Counted from the stretch's first letter, positions 9,519 to 19,847 are shown. The stretch is DNA of 64,000 bases from Asparagopsis taxiformis (GCA_030407315.1 JALQPE010002459.1:1-64000); one strand, 5' to 3'. The notes: a model not told the origin generated them from the letters alone. Numbers and translations: made by a program.

Positions 9519-11184
9519 CAATTACATTCACTGTTCCGGAAGGAGTGGAAGTCGATGAAGACGGTTACATCGTTCGTGACTCTCCTTCTGAACACGACCT
9601 CCTGTTCGACGACCGTATGCCATCTCTTCCTGACGATTTCGAAGTCAAAGACCGAGCCGAAGGGCATCATCTGGCGCAGCGTCCCGCGGACGTCATCGCA
9701 TCGGTGAGGGTTGGCTGTCTGCCCCCGATTGAGCTCAGGTTGTTATTGGAGAGTGTGGAAATCGATGAGGAGGGCAGAGAGGTGAGGTATTTGAAGCAAG
9801 TGGCGATGGACCCTGTGTTTGAGGGGCTGCATATTCCGGAACAACATCGGGCTCGTCATCTTGTTTTGGAGATCGACACCATCTATCCGATGTTTTTCGC
9901 AGCGTGGAAGATGGCTGCCAAGGCGATGTGTGAGCCTACATCGACGTTTCTACCCTCGAGGCTGGACTTCGCTCAGGTTGCGCGAATGTCTACAAGCTGG
10001 AAGGATTCGTATGAGGCCGGCACTGGTATGGCGTACTTCCACAATTGCCGAACGGAAATCAACGAGCGAGGGTATACGGTGATGCACAATTTCGCGGATG
10101 TAAGCTACCTAGATGCGTCGGACAAGTTCCCATTTGACTTGGGTCTCATGGAAGAAATTCCTAACCAGGAATTGTTTCGGTACTTTTTGGGAACGTGGGA
10201 GGGGGAGCAGGTGCACAAGGACCCTGGGAACCGGCAGCTGTGGAGTCCCATTGTCAATAGGGGGACGATGAAACAGACGAGAAGAACCGGAATGAGGGGA
10301 GGGCTCGCTTCACGTCTACGCGCCACTGCCTGGTTGACTATGCCGAGAACGATGAGACGCATATCGACCGGTTCAAGTTTGTGACGCGGCGAGCCCTGCT
10401 GGATGTGTGGTTGGGAATCCTTGTCCGGCTGACAGGGCTGGAGGAGTGCGGTTTACCGGGAGAAAAACTTGTCATGCCGGCATCTGGGGGACGGTTTTTG
10501 ATAACGGGAAAGGGGTGTCCTCGGCAGGTCCCACACAATGATTTCCCTGTTCCTCCTCGCGACCGCAAAGATCAACTTCCGGGTTACTTTGTTATTGCCA
10601 ACGGAGATGACCCATTCCCTATCTGGGTGTGTCCAGGGTCCCACAAGTACGTCTTTTCCAAAGCTCTGGAATTAGATATGTACGCCAAGACGATGAAGCT
10701 GAAGAAGGTAATCGTTCCGCCACGTTCAGTCTTCATCGGTCACGGCCATGTACAACATGCCGGGGCAGGGCATGTCGACAGAGTTGTGTCACACACGACA
10801 ACGAGGTATCACACGTATTTCAGGAATGCGTCGTATCCGATTCCCGACAATGTTTCGTTTGGTTTCATCAGGCGGTTGGGATTCGAAGAAGAAGTAATCG
10901 CCAATGCTCCGCGCCGGTCTGCCAGGCAAAGTCAACCGGCACCTGTCAATGTTCGCCACAAGACAGTTGTTCCCATCCCGGTCAAGAAAGATCGTAGGCC
11001 GAAGACAGGGCAGCTCGGAATCATGCGGATGAAGACGACAGAAGCTCCCAAGAAGAGAACCCTCACAGCGGGTGAAGAATTCATCTTGAGCAGATCAACT
11101 CCACGGTTGCCGATAACGCCTATTCTGCCGGGAGATCCTGAATATAGTGAGGACGAAGAGGAAGAACAATTTTCCGACGGCTAG
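7188..11184 (+). CDS. ParB-like domain / 2OG-Fe(II) oxygenase-like gene, in three frames
   Basis: Three overlapping open frames run end to end and read best as one gene of about 1,330 codons. Frame 1 (7188-9518) carries a ParB-like domain, frame 2 is open from 9350 to 10384, and frame 3, open from 10261 to 11184, carries an oxygenase-like domain. Each junction corresponds to one missing base in a homopolymer: C4 at 9367-9370 and G5 at 10260-10264. Frames 2 and 3 have no ATG at their left ends. The acidic sense of frame 1 (GDEGDEDSA) continues smoothly into frame 2. Programmed -1 slippage, pseudogenisation and assembly error all remain possible. A ParB-like domain with a 2OG oxygenase suggests a nucleic-acid-acting enzyme, but that is inference. 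Confidence 0.55.
9350..10384 (+). CDS. Middle segment of the same gene, unrecognised domain
   Basis: Open from 9350 without an ATG near its left end. It overlaps frame 1 by about 170 bases, where it reads SDEEDKQGADEGQVERKG, compositionally like the end of frame 1. After VTITFTVPEGVEVDEDGYIV it becomes globular, with Trp/Phe-rich segments (YPMFFAAWKMAAKAM, FRYFLGTWEGEQVHKDPG). I recognise no family; it may be the N-terminal support of the oxygenase domain, as large oxygenases often have one. The frame ends at 10384 in sequence that looks out of phase after the G-run at 10260. Confidence 0.5.
   Translation, partial: RRLRPFPDSAVEIVPQDNQRAGATPSNQESVHTASDEEDKQGADEGQVERKGVREVTITFTVPEGVEVDEDGYIVRDSPSEHDLLFDDRMPSLPDDFEVKDRAEGHHLAQRPADVIASVRVGCLPPIELRLLLESVEIDEEGREVRYLKQVAMDPVFEGLHIPEQHRARHLVLEIDTIYPMFFAAWKMAAKAMCEPTSTFLPSRLDFAQVARMSTSWKDSYEAGTGMAYFHNCRTEINERGYTVMHNFADVSYLDASDKFPFDLGLMEEIPNQELFRYFLGTWEGEQVHKDPGNRQLWSPIVNRGTMKQTRRTGMRGGLASRLRATAWLTMPRTMRRISTGSSL
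10261..11184 (+). CDS. 2-oxoglutarate/Fe(II) oxygenase-like domain (C-terminal part of the gene)
   Basis: Open from 10261; coding sense is clear by THIDRFKFVTRRALLDVW. The segment RQVPHNDFPV supplies an H-x-D pair (His codon 10534, Asp codon 10540). PGYFVIANGDDPFPIWVCPG resembles the core strands of phytanoyl-CoA-type or TET/JBP-type oxygenases. GHGHVQHAGAG supplies a distal His (codon 10756) about 74 residues later, followed by TTRYHTYF with a candidate 2-oxoglutarate-binding Arg near 10804. The tail is basic (RRSARQSQ, KKDRRPK) and ends in an acidic run before TAG. Substrate unknown; a nucleic-acid role is suggested only by the upstream ParB-like domain. Confidence 0.6.
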   Translation, partial: GDDETDEKNRNEGRARFTSTRHCLVDYAENDETHIDRFKFVTRRALLDVWLGILVRLTGLEECGLPGEKLVMPASGGRFLITGKGCPRQVPHNDFPVPPRDRKDQLPGYFVIANGDDPFPIWVCPGSHKYVFSKALELDMYAKTMKLKKVIVPPRSVFIGHGHVQHAGAGHVDRVVSHTTTRYHTYFRNASYPIPDNVSFGFIRRLGFEEEVIANAPRRSARQSQPAPVNVRHKTVVPIPVKKDRRPKTGQLGIMRMKTTEAPKKRTLTAGEEFILSRSTPRLPITPILPGDPEYSEDEEEEQFSDG

Positions 11185-11454
11185 ATAGCTTAACAACTAC
11201 TACTTTGGTAAACAATTATCGAGAATATAATCATCTCCTTTATCACTTTCAATCTATGAACCTAGTATAATGTACTTCCGTTCCATGCTTTCAAACTAGA
11301 TTGTCCATTCCCTCGTGGGTTGGAGCATGATTTCCAGGACGATTCCCTCACATCTCTAGACTCGATGGTCTATGGTAGAAATAGCAGAACAATTGGGTTT
11401 GTACGTGCTTCATCGCCTACTTGCTTCCGGTAATGTGTGGACGTGCACGATACA

Positions 11455-11920
11455 CGATCAACCTGAAATGGACGTCCGGTGGATGTCCAGCTCAGATGCA
11501 TTGCTGGCCAGCCCAGAAATTCTACAATTTCGGGCACGAAAAATATTGCAAAAAACATCGATTTGGGCGGTCCATTGTGCCGTACGGCACACCCCCATCT
11601 CAAAAACATGTTCACATGTGCATGTTTTTGAGAATAGCCCAAAATTTAATTCAAATCAAGGTGTCTAATTTGGCCACAACGGCCCCAGGCACCGGCCGCC
11701 GCCCCGAGTGGGGTTGTCACTGGCTTCTGTAAGCACCAACTGTAAGGCTAAATGGCGTCTCACGAAGGGTCGATTTCAGGCTCAAAAACGCCAGGGACAG
11801 GTCTTGGTCCTTGTTCCATCATGGTCCCGCCCCACTCTCTCACGACCAACCTGAAATGGACGTCCGGTGGATGTCCAGCTCGATTGCACTGCTGGCCAGC
11901 CCAGAAATTCTAAAATTTCC
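11455..11920 (+). repeat. Dispersed hairpin repeat, right cluster (full unit plus partial unit)
   Basis: A full unit starts at about 11455 (ACGATCAACCTGAAATGG) and runs to about 11835. A partial unit starts at about 11842 (ACGACCAACCTGAAATGG) and stops at 11920. Hairpin, GTGCCGTACGGCAC palindrome and tail match the left cluster, though the B-box-like word is decayed here. Orientation is the same as on the left, so the pair brackets the 7.2-11.2 kb gene as direct repeats. Confidence 0.75.
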
Positions 11921-13245
11921 GAAAAATCAATTTGGTGGCCCAGCATCTCCTGTGCCGAAAATTCCCGCAGTCACTTCTGATATACTATATCGTAGTAGTA
12001 GTAGTAGTCTAGACGTGTTTCGCACTTGTACGCATCAGGGAAGGCTGCACGGAAGGTTGAGACTACGCTACTTGTGTACCGCGTCGTCTGAAATAGCGAG
12101 TAGTGTTTGTTGTATAGTTGTGGAGTATGCGTCTAGTGGTTTGTAAAGCTTGCAGAACGGGATAGGGATATGGGTGGCCCTATTTTATGAATACATGAGT
12201 ACCAATATTCAGGGTTGACAAAGCGGAAAGTCATAGGCTCATACATGTTTGAGATTGCATAGTGGAGAAAATATTTACATCGAAATTTACATGGAGCTGA
12301 TGGAGGTTTCAAGGATGAGGTATGAGAGGAAGAAAATTCTTCTGTGGTATGAGGATGTGTTCTCTGGAGGGATGCAATCTTGGGATGGTACAGGGGGAGG
12401 TGGAAATGTACGGAGTGCGGGTTTAGAATGGAGTGTGATTCGGAGAGGAGTGCCGACAAGCATATTATGGGGATTGGGGAGACGCTGCGGGGTGTTGGGG
12501 TAGTGAGGGCGGAGGAAGTGTTTAGGTGGGACCGTAGGAGGGTGCGGTTGAAGGCGCCGAGAGGAGGAGGTTTTAGGAAAGTGAGGAGAAAGAGGGGGAG
12601 GGGGTGGCGTCTGTTCTGGCTGTGGTGAGTGGGGATGTGATGGAGAAGAAGGGGGTTATTGTATTTGGGGAGGGAGGGGAGTGGGAGGATGGGTGCGAAG
12701 TGGGGGGTTGATATGTGTTTCAGAGCGGGGAGGTTTCTGGGGAGACGGCGGGGGTGCCACCCGCAGTGCGGGAGCGTGGGCCGGTGGTGGTGGTGTATAC
12801 GGTATCGAAGATGCGGATGGCGTGGGAGGCATGGAGCAGGTCGGGTACGGGATGGGGAGTGAGAGGTTTTGGAAGAGTAAGCTGCAGGGGAAGTTTGTGA
12901 AGAGGGCGAAGGAGATGGGTTGAGGTAGAGGAGAGAGGGTATTGAAGAACAATACGTTTCAAAGGTGATGGGGGAGAGCATGGTCGAGGAGATAGGGGGT
13001 GTTTTTCCCTATTCTGAGGTAGTATGAGGACTGGTTATACGAAATCTGTACGGTAGAGCAGAAAAGTAAGTATGGAATGGAGGTGTGCACCGTGGAAGCG
13101 GGGATAGGTAGCTGAAAATGCGTGCTAGAGTGGTATTGGGGGTGTTTGAGGTACAGTACGGGGGAGGTGAGCACCAACTGGAAGGGGGTGTGAGCGAGAG
13201 GATGAAAAAATTAAAGACGAAATTGGAGTCGACCGACAAGGAAAA
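11921..13245. other. No firm gene; possible decayed zinc-ribbon-like coding
   Basis: A plus-strand frame at 12380-12628 includes RWKCTECGFRMECDSERSAD, with a C-x2-C pair, and a neighbouring frame ends KKILLWYEDVFSGG. These may be pieces of one broken protein, but no start, full motif or family is visible. The long minus-strand frame here is Pro/Ser/His low-complexity and is probably a shadow of G-rich plus-strand sequence. Confidence 0.3.
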
Positions 13246-13566
13246 ATAGAGTGGTCGCCGTGATGGATGCGGACATCCATGTCGAGCACGGCGGCAGAAA
13301 TTTCTGGGGTCGAAATTTTTGAATTTCTGAACCGGCGCCCGTCCTAGGTGGACATAGACATGGCGGAAGTCCATCCCAAGGGGGACATCCGTGGTACTAG
13401 AAACAATGAATGTCGCCCTAGTAATACTAGACGTACTAGACCGCATGGACGTCCGGTTCTAGGCGGACATCCAAAAATACTGGAGAACATGGACGTCCGC
13501 CTAGTAATACTAGGTGTACTAGAGGTTGTGGACGTCCGCGTCCATTTCCGAGAACACAGACGCAAC
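13246..13566. repeat. Degenerate TGGACGTCC minisatellite, first copy
   Basis: Degenerate 39-44-bp units start with TGGACGTCCG and contain CCTAGTAATACTAG and TACTAGA words. The right end, GGACGTCCGCGTCCA followed by TTTCCGAGAACACAGACG, matches the right end of the 21.4-21.7 kb minisatellite. At its right edge it abruptly interrupts a gypsy reverse-transcriptase frame on the minus strand. Confidence 0.7.
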
Positions 13567-13831
13567 CTTCTTTTCGAAGAAATGACACTTTGTCAACTTC
13601 ACGGTGACACCTGCTTCCCGTAGGAGGGAGAGTACTCGGTCCACATGGTGGAGATGTTCGGCCTCGTCCCGAGAGAATACGATCACATCGTCCAAGTAAA
13701 TCAGACAGGTCTGCCAGCGAACGCTGCTAAGAATAATGTCGATGGCACGCTGAAACGTTGCCGGTGAATTCTTCAAGCCAAAAGGCAATCGTTTGAAACG
13801 ATACGTCCATCGCTTCGGGGAAAGCTTCATT
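13567..13831 (-). pseudogene. Ty3/gypsy reverse-transcriptase fragment
   Basis: The minus strand encodes about 85 residues of the reverse-transcriptase palm: YRFKRLPFGLKNSPATFQRA, then the catalytic YLDDVIVFS and KLTKCHFFEKKV. The upstream fingers and downstream connection/RNase H are absent. The 3' end runs straight into the minisatellite at 13566, and the 5' end stops next to the ATG of the gene at 13832. It is a truncated fossil and differs from the full gypsy element at 41-46 kb, which has WLDDIL. Confidence 0.85.
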
Positions 13832-16116
13832 ATGCCGCCGCGTATTGCGAAGAAAGCTCCAAAGCCTCCGGGCCTCCAGAAAAACCGGTCAGCAGCTGCT
13901 GTATCGAGTGCCCGACAATCCCGTGCGAAGAAGCGGTCTGGGCCTACCGGCAGCATTGAACCGCGGTCCGGTAGTCGCAAGACGGACCGGCGCAGAACTG
14001 GGGATCCGCAGCGAGAAAGTGAGGAAGGAGGAACGGCGCGGAGAGAGATGGGGCTTGACCGAGGCAAGCGTGCTCGCAGGGACAGTGAACATCATGATGA
14101 TGACATGATAGTGGCTCAAAACATGTTGGAATTGCGGCAGAGTGCTATGGCAAAGGTAGTTCCTCCCGGGTTGGCAGATGCGGAGGTGCTGCAGACGGAG
14201 TCCCAGCCGGGGGTTCGCGAGACACTGGAGGCTGTGACCCCCACTGCGCCAACTATGCCGAGTACATCAGCCCCAGCAGGTAATGCAGTCAGGGACCCGA
14301 GGATAGCGGCAAGGGATGTTGTTTCTGAGCAACGTTCACAGGATGCCAACTATCATCGGCGGTCAGGTGGTACTGAGGGGAGAGAGCAGCCGGAGTGCGG
14401 GCCTCGTCACAACAGACTGTCATTGGTGCCAAATATGCGCGTAACGCCCCCGCGACGTCAGGCTATTGCCGATGGAGGACATCATAATCCCGATAGCGTG
14501 GGAGATGGGGGGACGGTGAGGGCAGAGAGGTTGCATCCGCCGGAATCCATCGATTTAATGGCGAGTCGCATCAATGCGCAGAAGAAGAAGATCGCGGAGC
14601 TGGAAAAAAAGTGTTTAGCCAGGACATAGCAAACAAGGCGCTCACCACGGAGATAGTTGCGTTGGAGGCTAAGGTGAAGACTCTGCAGGCGGAAAATGCC
14701 AGCCTTACTGCAATTGCGAGAACAGGTAGAATCAGTGATCACGGTGGCGGTAAGTCGAAAATACAGAAAGCCATTCCTGTGAAATACCTTGGAGTTCTTA
14801 GGGCGGTTGAGGAAAACCTGACAAAGTGGTGCAAGAACGAGACTATGGAGCTGGACCCTATGGCGGAACAAACGCAGAGACGTTGGACTGGACGTACCAT
14901 CGAGGTAGAGCCGGTAGAAGGGACTCTTTGGAGCGAAAACGGTGTAGGATATATTGCTACCCCTCCGGGCTATATCATCAAGAATCTGCAGTGGTATACA
15001 CCTTCGTACAGGGACGAGAGTGATCTGCTGAATGACTTGGTGCGACACGTACTGCGTCAAAGTCCGTGGTGTGATGTGTTTTCCGATGAGGAGCAGCGTG
15101 TGTGCTGTCAAGAGGCTGTGGCGGGGAGCAAGGCATTGAAAGTGAAGGTGACGCAGAAACTGTCCGACGTGATGAGTGCACGGAAGCGTAATGCGAGGGA
15201 CAGATTGTTCGGTTCGCTGGGGTACACGAAATTAATGTCTAGATGCACGATGCTGACGACGCGAGCTGAGATGGACGAGCGAGAGGATCAAAAGCGCGAA
15301 GCGTCTGAGAAGCTTTTGAAACGGGAAAGCAACGGTGATTTGGATATGGGGAGGTGGCGAACGGCACCGTTCTCAGAGCTGCGATACAGCAAAGGCTTGG
15401 TTCCTGACAGCTTCGAAATGGAAGTGAATGGTGATGCATGGTTTAACAACCGAGTAGCTGTGAATGTGCTGGACATCTTCAGGGGTTATTCGATACGACC
15501 AGAACAAGTAATGGACATAGAGACGAGCATACTAACGCTGGCGCGCCTGGATGCTTGGCTAGTGACTACTGTGGAGTGTTTGGATGAACCGAAGGGGAAA
15601 GGAGGTGCACGGCAGAAGGAGTTTACAAGGCGGTACAGTCAATATGTGGGGGTAGCTTTTCAGCAATTAGTTGGTATGGTGGTGTACTGCATGTCTTGTC
15701 TCCAAGGCTCGCAAGCAAGGGAAGAAACGGACGTTGTCGAGAGCGAACAGCGGACTAGTGCACAGTCACGGCATGTGTTTGCAAGCCGTACTGTGACGAG
15801 AGAGGCTGTTGAAGTGTGGCAAAGCGGAGAGGGGTCTGGAATTGTTCATGTCGTTGATGATGTAAACCGCTGCTCATCACTTGTTCTAGTGTCCGAGGAT
15901 TGGATTCAATCGCATATTACGTCAAACCTCGGTGCTGTAATGGATTGTGTGATTGCGCAAGGACTAATTGGCGCAGAACTTTTCGTCGTTGACCCATATG
16001 CTGGACACCTGAGTGCAAACCTGAATGTAGAAATCAATGCCCCACAGTATGGGGGCATGGAGCGGCGCCATGCAGCCACTGCTGATAACGGTTTTGGCGT
16101 AATGGAGGATGGTTGA
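13832..16116 (+). CDS. Coiled-coil protein of unknown function, transposon-associated
   Basis: ATG 13832 opens a 265-codon frame that ends inside a coiled coil (INAQKKKIAELEKK). A second frame, open across 14611-16116, continues the same coiled coil (TTEIVALEAKVKTLQAENAS). The switch is a -1 step at the A7 run 14604-14610, within G-GAA-AAA-AAG-T, so slippage, an assembly error or a mutation would all fit. Combined length is about 761 residues: a basic, disordered N-terminus (PPRIAKKAPKPPGLQKNRSA), the coiled coil, then a globular C-terminal half (WRTAPFSELRYSKGLVPDSF; GAELFVVDPYAGHLSANLN). I recognise no family. It converges on the transposase at 16194 with only 77 bases between, suggesting both belong to one element. 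Confidence 0.55.
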
Positions 16117-16193
16117 AATTAGTGCAGTAAATGTGACGTTGACTAGAAGGCTTATCATGTAGTACATTATCAATAGAGTGCTGCGATTTAGAT

Positions 16194-19100
16194 TTATTCT
16201 TCTTCATTATCATCTGTGAACTGGTAATCAGTGTTGGTGTAGAAGCGGTTGAGATAGAAACGGTGGTCCGACCAGTGCATTTGTTTCGTAAATGGCTTGA
16301 CTGGAAAGTTACTTCGTACGATGTGCACGGTGCCAGATATAGTAGATGCAGGAATGAGGTCAAACCAAGGACCACCTGCACTGTGGGATGCAGTGTCATT
16401 GCTGTCAACGGATCCGTTGTCCGGGTCCCATGTGGACCACTTTAAACAAATGCACCCAAGTGATTTTTCCACAGCGGTTTTTGGGGCAAAGCAGGTCATA
16501 TACTGAACGAAAGCGAGTTCTACAGGTTGAAACAGGTTTGGAGACTGCAGGCGTACCAGTGCCAGGACGCGCCCTACCCATATGGTTCTGTAGTCATCGG
16601 CAGTTCCGGAGATGACGACAAAGGAGTACTGCGATCTCTTTGCGGGGCCGAATGATGAAGTTGCAAAGACGCGCTGCTGCTTGTGCCTCGACACGTTTGT
16701 GGGGCGAAGCATGCCACTGTGCGGGTCAAAGTCGTCGGCATCTGGGACGTACCCTCCCATGACGTAGGCGGACTTTACCGCGGTGACGGAAATGTCCATG
16801 TCATGTATTGGAGGGCCTTCTGCCGTGGCGCGCAGTCTAGCGAGGGTGAGGAACGCTTGTGCAGCTGTGTCACCGAGTTGCTGGAATAGCGTTATGGTGC
16901 CAGACGGGAACGAGGAGTTGTGCAGAGGCAAAAGAGTGGCAGGATCGGGCTGTCCGTCGATATCTGCAACGAGGAGGGTTGCATCGGGCAGCAGGGAGGC
17001 AAAGTCGTGCAGTGCAACGGTGAATCCGTCGCGAACGAGTACTGCACCGTCTGTGGGCGATATCATGCGTGCGTTTCCCAATGTGTTCGATGGGGTATGA
17101 CCAGTTGGAGTGGCCAAGGAGAATTCCATGTGGCGAATAGTCTCTTCCATGGCTGTGGAGCGCCTTCGAGAGGTTTTCCTATAACTCTGTTTGAACAGAA
17201 GATGCGAGTGTTCGTAGGGGCCTGCATCAATGTGTTCCAGGGCGCCATATCTCTGCAAGTCACCGGGAAGATGGTCTAGAAGATGGAACTTGAAAGTTTT
17301 GAGACCTGTGGTGTGGAATGGGCCGAGGGTGGAGAGCATTGATTGTTTGAAATAGGAAATGGAGTTCTGGAGGCTTTCTAGTTCGGCGGCAGTCCAGTGC
17401 TTGATGCGACCGCGTTTCATGACCCATGCGACGAGGTCAGAGTATTGCGTGCAGATGGAAGTGAGGGGGGCTGTCTCTACTTCGTCACAGCATGTGTCAA
17501 TGATTGCTGCGATGAAAGGGAACACCATGTCGACATGGTGATAGTCTTTTTCTGCGAGCATGCCGCGTATGCCGTCCTCCGTGAAGAGGCCGTTCAAATT
17601 GGTGCCCTTCTCACCCTTGGAGAAGTCGACATGAAGACCGGTGATGTAGTAGTCGCGTTCGATAGCGGACAGAATGCTGTTTGAGCCGGCGAGGATGGAT
17701 TTTTTCACCTTCTTGAAGGTGCGAGGTGTCCCGGAATGGGAGGCAGTGGTGGTGGTGAGGTCTGGGGAGCTGAGGCGGTGGACAATGCACTGTTTGATGA
17801 GCTTTGAGATGCCGAGGTGGAGATTGTGCAGAGGCTCGAAGGAGAAAATGTTGTAGGGGTCTATGGGACTGTTACTGGGTAAAAGAGCGGTCGATTCGAG
17901 GACAGAGTGTTGTTCGAGGAGGGAGAGAGCTTCGAGCGGAGCAGTTGTATGCTCCTGAGCGCTCTCTTGGCGTGCAGAGCGTGTATCATCGAGGGAGCGG
18001 GGCTGGTGTGGCGCGGTGGATTCAAGTTGAGTGGCGGGGATGTAGCAGCGGTGGCAGGGATGTGTGGTGGTAGTGCTGTTGCGAGTGCATGACAGCTCTT
18101 TGGCCTCTGGAAAGTCGCAGCAATAATTGGCTAGGATGGGAAAGCATTGGCGGGCAGTTGCAGTGGAGTCTGTGCAGGGGAACCCGGAAGAGAACGCGGT
18201 GGATAGGGACGAAAACACTTTTTCGAGTGCTTTATGAAGAATATCAATTTTGCGAGCGCGACTAGCAGAACTAGAGGTTGTCGGCATTTCATCACCGAAC
18301 AAGGCGTTGGACGAAGGGTTAACAATGTACGGAAGATACCCGACGATGGTGAGGCCGGTACGGATGCAGTGGCGACGGAGGGGGGCGGAGAAGTTGAGCA
18401 GTGTGACGTGTATGGGGTATGCGACGATTGCGGAGCTCTTGAGGCTTGTGCTGCTCTTGTCGGAGTACACTTGGAGGAGGCCGGCAAAGGAGGAAGGTGT
18501 GGGATCAGTTTCCTCTGCCCATACGACCTGTGGATCTTCCGAGAGCTGCACGCGCTGTCTAGTAACCTGGTGCAGCGTTTTCGCGAATTCTGTGTGTAGG
18601 GGATGAGAAAATATTGCGGTGCCGTCTGGGGCGGTCTGTGGGGAGGGGTGGAAGAGAGTATTTTGGTCGTTAGCCAGTGCTAACTGCCTGCGGAGCATGT
18701 CGACTGGGTCGCGGAGGTACAGCTGTGCCGAGTACTTACCAGTTTTGTCTGGAATGATGTGGCTCTTGTAACCTTCGGTGCGGAAATGTGTTTCGACCAT
18801 GGAAGCGGTAACGTGGCGACATTCTTCTACGGTGCGAACGGCGCTGTTGAACTTTTCTAGGGAGAATGCGGGGTCTTGTAGGATGGTGATGACTTCGCTC
18901 ACGCGGCCAGCCCCGGCCTTGTACTCGAGGGTTGTGAGACTGGCGGCGAGGGATTGCACGAGGAGGTCTGCGCGGGAGGGGGTTGAGGTTGGTGGCAGTG
19001 GAGCGTCACAGGGTGAGTCGCTGGAGGAAGCACGACCAGATTCTGGGTCTGGGGAGCTGGGTTGCGGGGAATCATGGTCGCCGTTTCGAGCAGGCTCATG

Positions 19101-19235
19101 GGTGACGGCAGGGACACGAGCGTTGTTGAAATGTTGGGGAGAGGGGTTGAAACGGTAGCGACACGTTCGCTCATGCAGCGCGAGCGCATAAGCATCTACG
19201 CAGTAGTAGAAGCACCCTTCATACTTGCATTCCAT
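16194..19235 (-). CDS. Plavaka-like transposase
   Basis: 1,013 codons from ATG 19235. The N-terminus has a Cys/His cluster (MECKYEGCFYY ... HERTC) like the zinc fingers of Plavaka/KDZ-type transposases. Landmarks of that group follow in order: RDPVDMLRRQL; a segment around LLQVYSDKSSTSLKS then AIVAYPIHVTLLNFSAPLRR and IVGYLPYIV; a CHRCYIP pair; FEPLHNLHLGISKLIKQC; and KTFKFHLLDHLPGDLQRYG followed by EHIDAGPYEHSHLLFKQSYR. Plavaka elements are CACTA-related cut-and-paste DNA transposons. I did not assign catalytic acidic residues. The frame is uninterrupted, so the protein could be expressed. No terminal inverted repeats were identified. Confidence 0.7.
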   Translation of the reverse strand: MECKYEGCFYYCVDAYALALHERTCRYRFNPSPQHFNNARVPAVTHEPARNGDHDSPQPSSPDPESGRASSSDSPCDAPLPPTSTPSRADLLVQSLAASLTTLEYKAGAGRVSEVITILQDPAFSLEKFNSAVRTVEECRHVTASMVETHFRTEGYKSHIIPDKTGKYSAQLYLRDPVDMLRRQLALANDQNTLFHPSPQTAPDGTAIFSHPLHTEFAKTLHQVTRQRVQLSEDPQVVWAEETDPTPSSFAGLLQVYSDKSSTSLKSSAIVAYPIHVTLLNFSAPLRRHCIRTGLTIVGYLPYIVNPSSNALFGDEMPTTSSSASRARKIDILHKALEKVFSSLSTAFSSGFPCTDSTATARQCFPILANYCCDFPEAKELSCTRNSTTTTHPCHRCYIPATQLESTAPHQPRSLDDTRSARQESAQEHTTAPLEALSLLEQHSVLESTALLPSNSPIDPYNIFSFEPLHNLHLGISKLIKQCIVHRLSSPDLTTTTASHSGTPRTFKKVKKSILAGSNSILSAIERDYYITGLHVDFSKGEKGTNLNGLFTEDGIRGMLAEKDYHHVDMVFPFIAAIIDTCCDEVETAPLTSICTQYSDLVAWVMKRGRIKHWTAAELESLQNSISYFKQSMLSTLGPFHTTGLKTFKFHLLDHLPGDLQRYGALEHIDAGPYEHSHLLFKQSYRKTSRRRSTAMEETIRHMEFSLATPTGHTPSNTLGNARMISPTDGAVLVRDGFTVALHDFASLLPDATLLVADIDGQPDPATLLPLHNSSFPSGTITLFQQLGDTAAQAFLTLARLRATAEGPPIHDMDISVTAVKSAYVMGGYVPDADDFDPHSGMLRPTNVSRHKQQRVFATSSFGPAKRSQYSFVVISGTADDYRTIWVGRVLALVRLQSPNLFQPVELAFVQYMTCFAPKTAVEKSLGCICLKWSTWDPDNGSVDSNDTASHSAGGPWFDLIPASTISGTVHIVRSNFPVKPFTKQMHWSDHRFYLNRFYTNTDYQFTDDNEEE

Positions 19236-19847
19236 GTCGAGTTTTGACGCAAAAGGGAGGATTGCGAGCTGAACAGGGGAGACTGTGCCGTCCAGATGCG
19301 ACCAATTTTATTTTTGTGGTGCTTTCGAGACTTGGAATGTAACGTGTTCGTTCGTAGTTTTGTGGGTAGTAGTTTTGTGCTCACTCCAGCTGACATCCCA
19401 ACGGTGGAATTTAACCGAGAGTTCAATCATTTCCAACTGTTACATCACATTGCGTGCTGGCAACGTGTGCATGGAATGACGAACGACTGCCCTGAGAGAT
19501 GAATTTTCAATTAATTCATTTGTAATAATAAACTTTTTTATTTCCAAACTTCGTGGAATCTGAATGTGCTTTACAGCGGATATGCCACGGATCATGTAAG
19601 GAAAGCAAATGGATTCTCATATATATGATTATATGTTTATATTCGTTGTTCTCGATCCGGATCTCATTGTTCGGGGAATCAGAGACCATGGCTTGGGCCA
19701 TACTCAATCTCACTGCCGGCGATGATTTCGAGTATGCACAGCAAGACTTAAGCGGACGCTGAAAGCTGTCCGGTCGACGCCGCAGGCTCCACTCCGCCCT
19801 CATCACCGACTGAGATTCTTTGACCGCCTTTGCTTTGTTTAGTGTAG
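19236..19847. other. Region upstream of transposase and micro-exon array
   Basis: It holds the transposase upstream region and a short plus-strand frame from ATG 19688 (good ACCATGG context) reading MAWAILNLTAGDDFEYAQQD, stopping at 19762. This could be a first exon of the micro-exon gene downstream, but no clean splice donor connects them. Confidence 0.3.

Noticed and set aside
12133..12981. 282-codon minus-strand frame, Pro/Ser/His-rich
   Set aside because: Low-complexity complement of G-rich plus-strand sequence; no ATG-supported domain, and the plus strand shows better coding hints.
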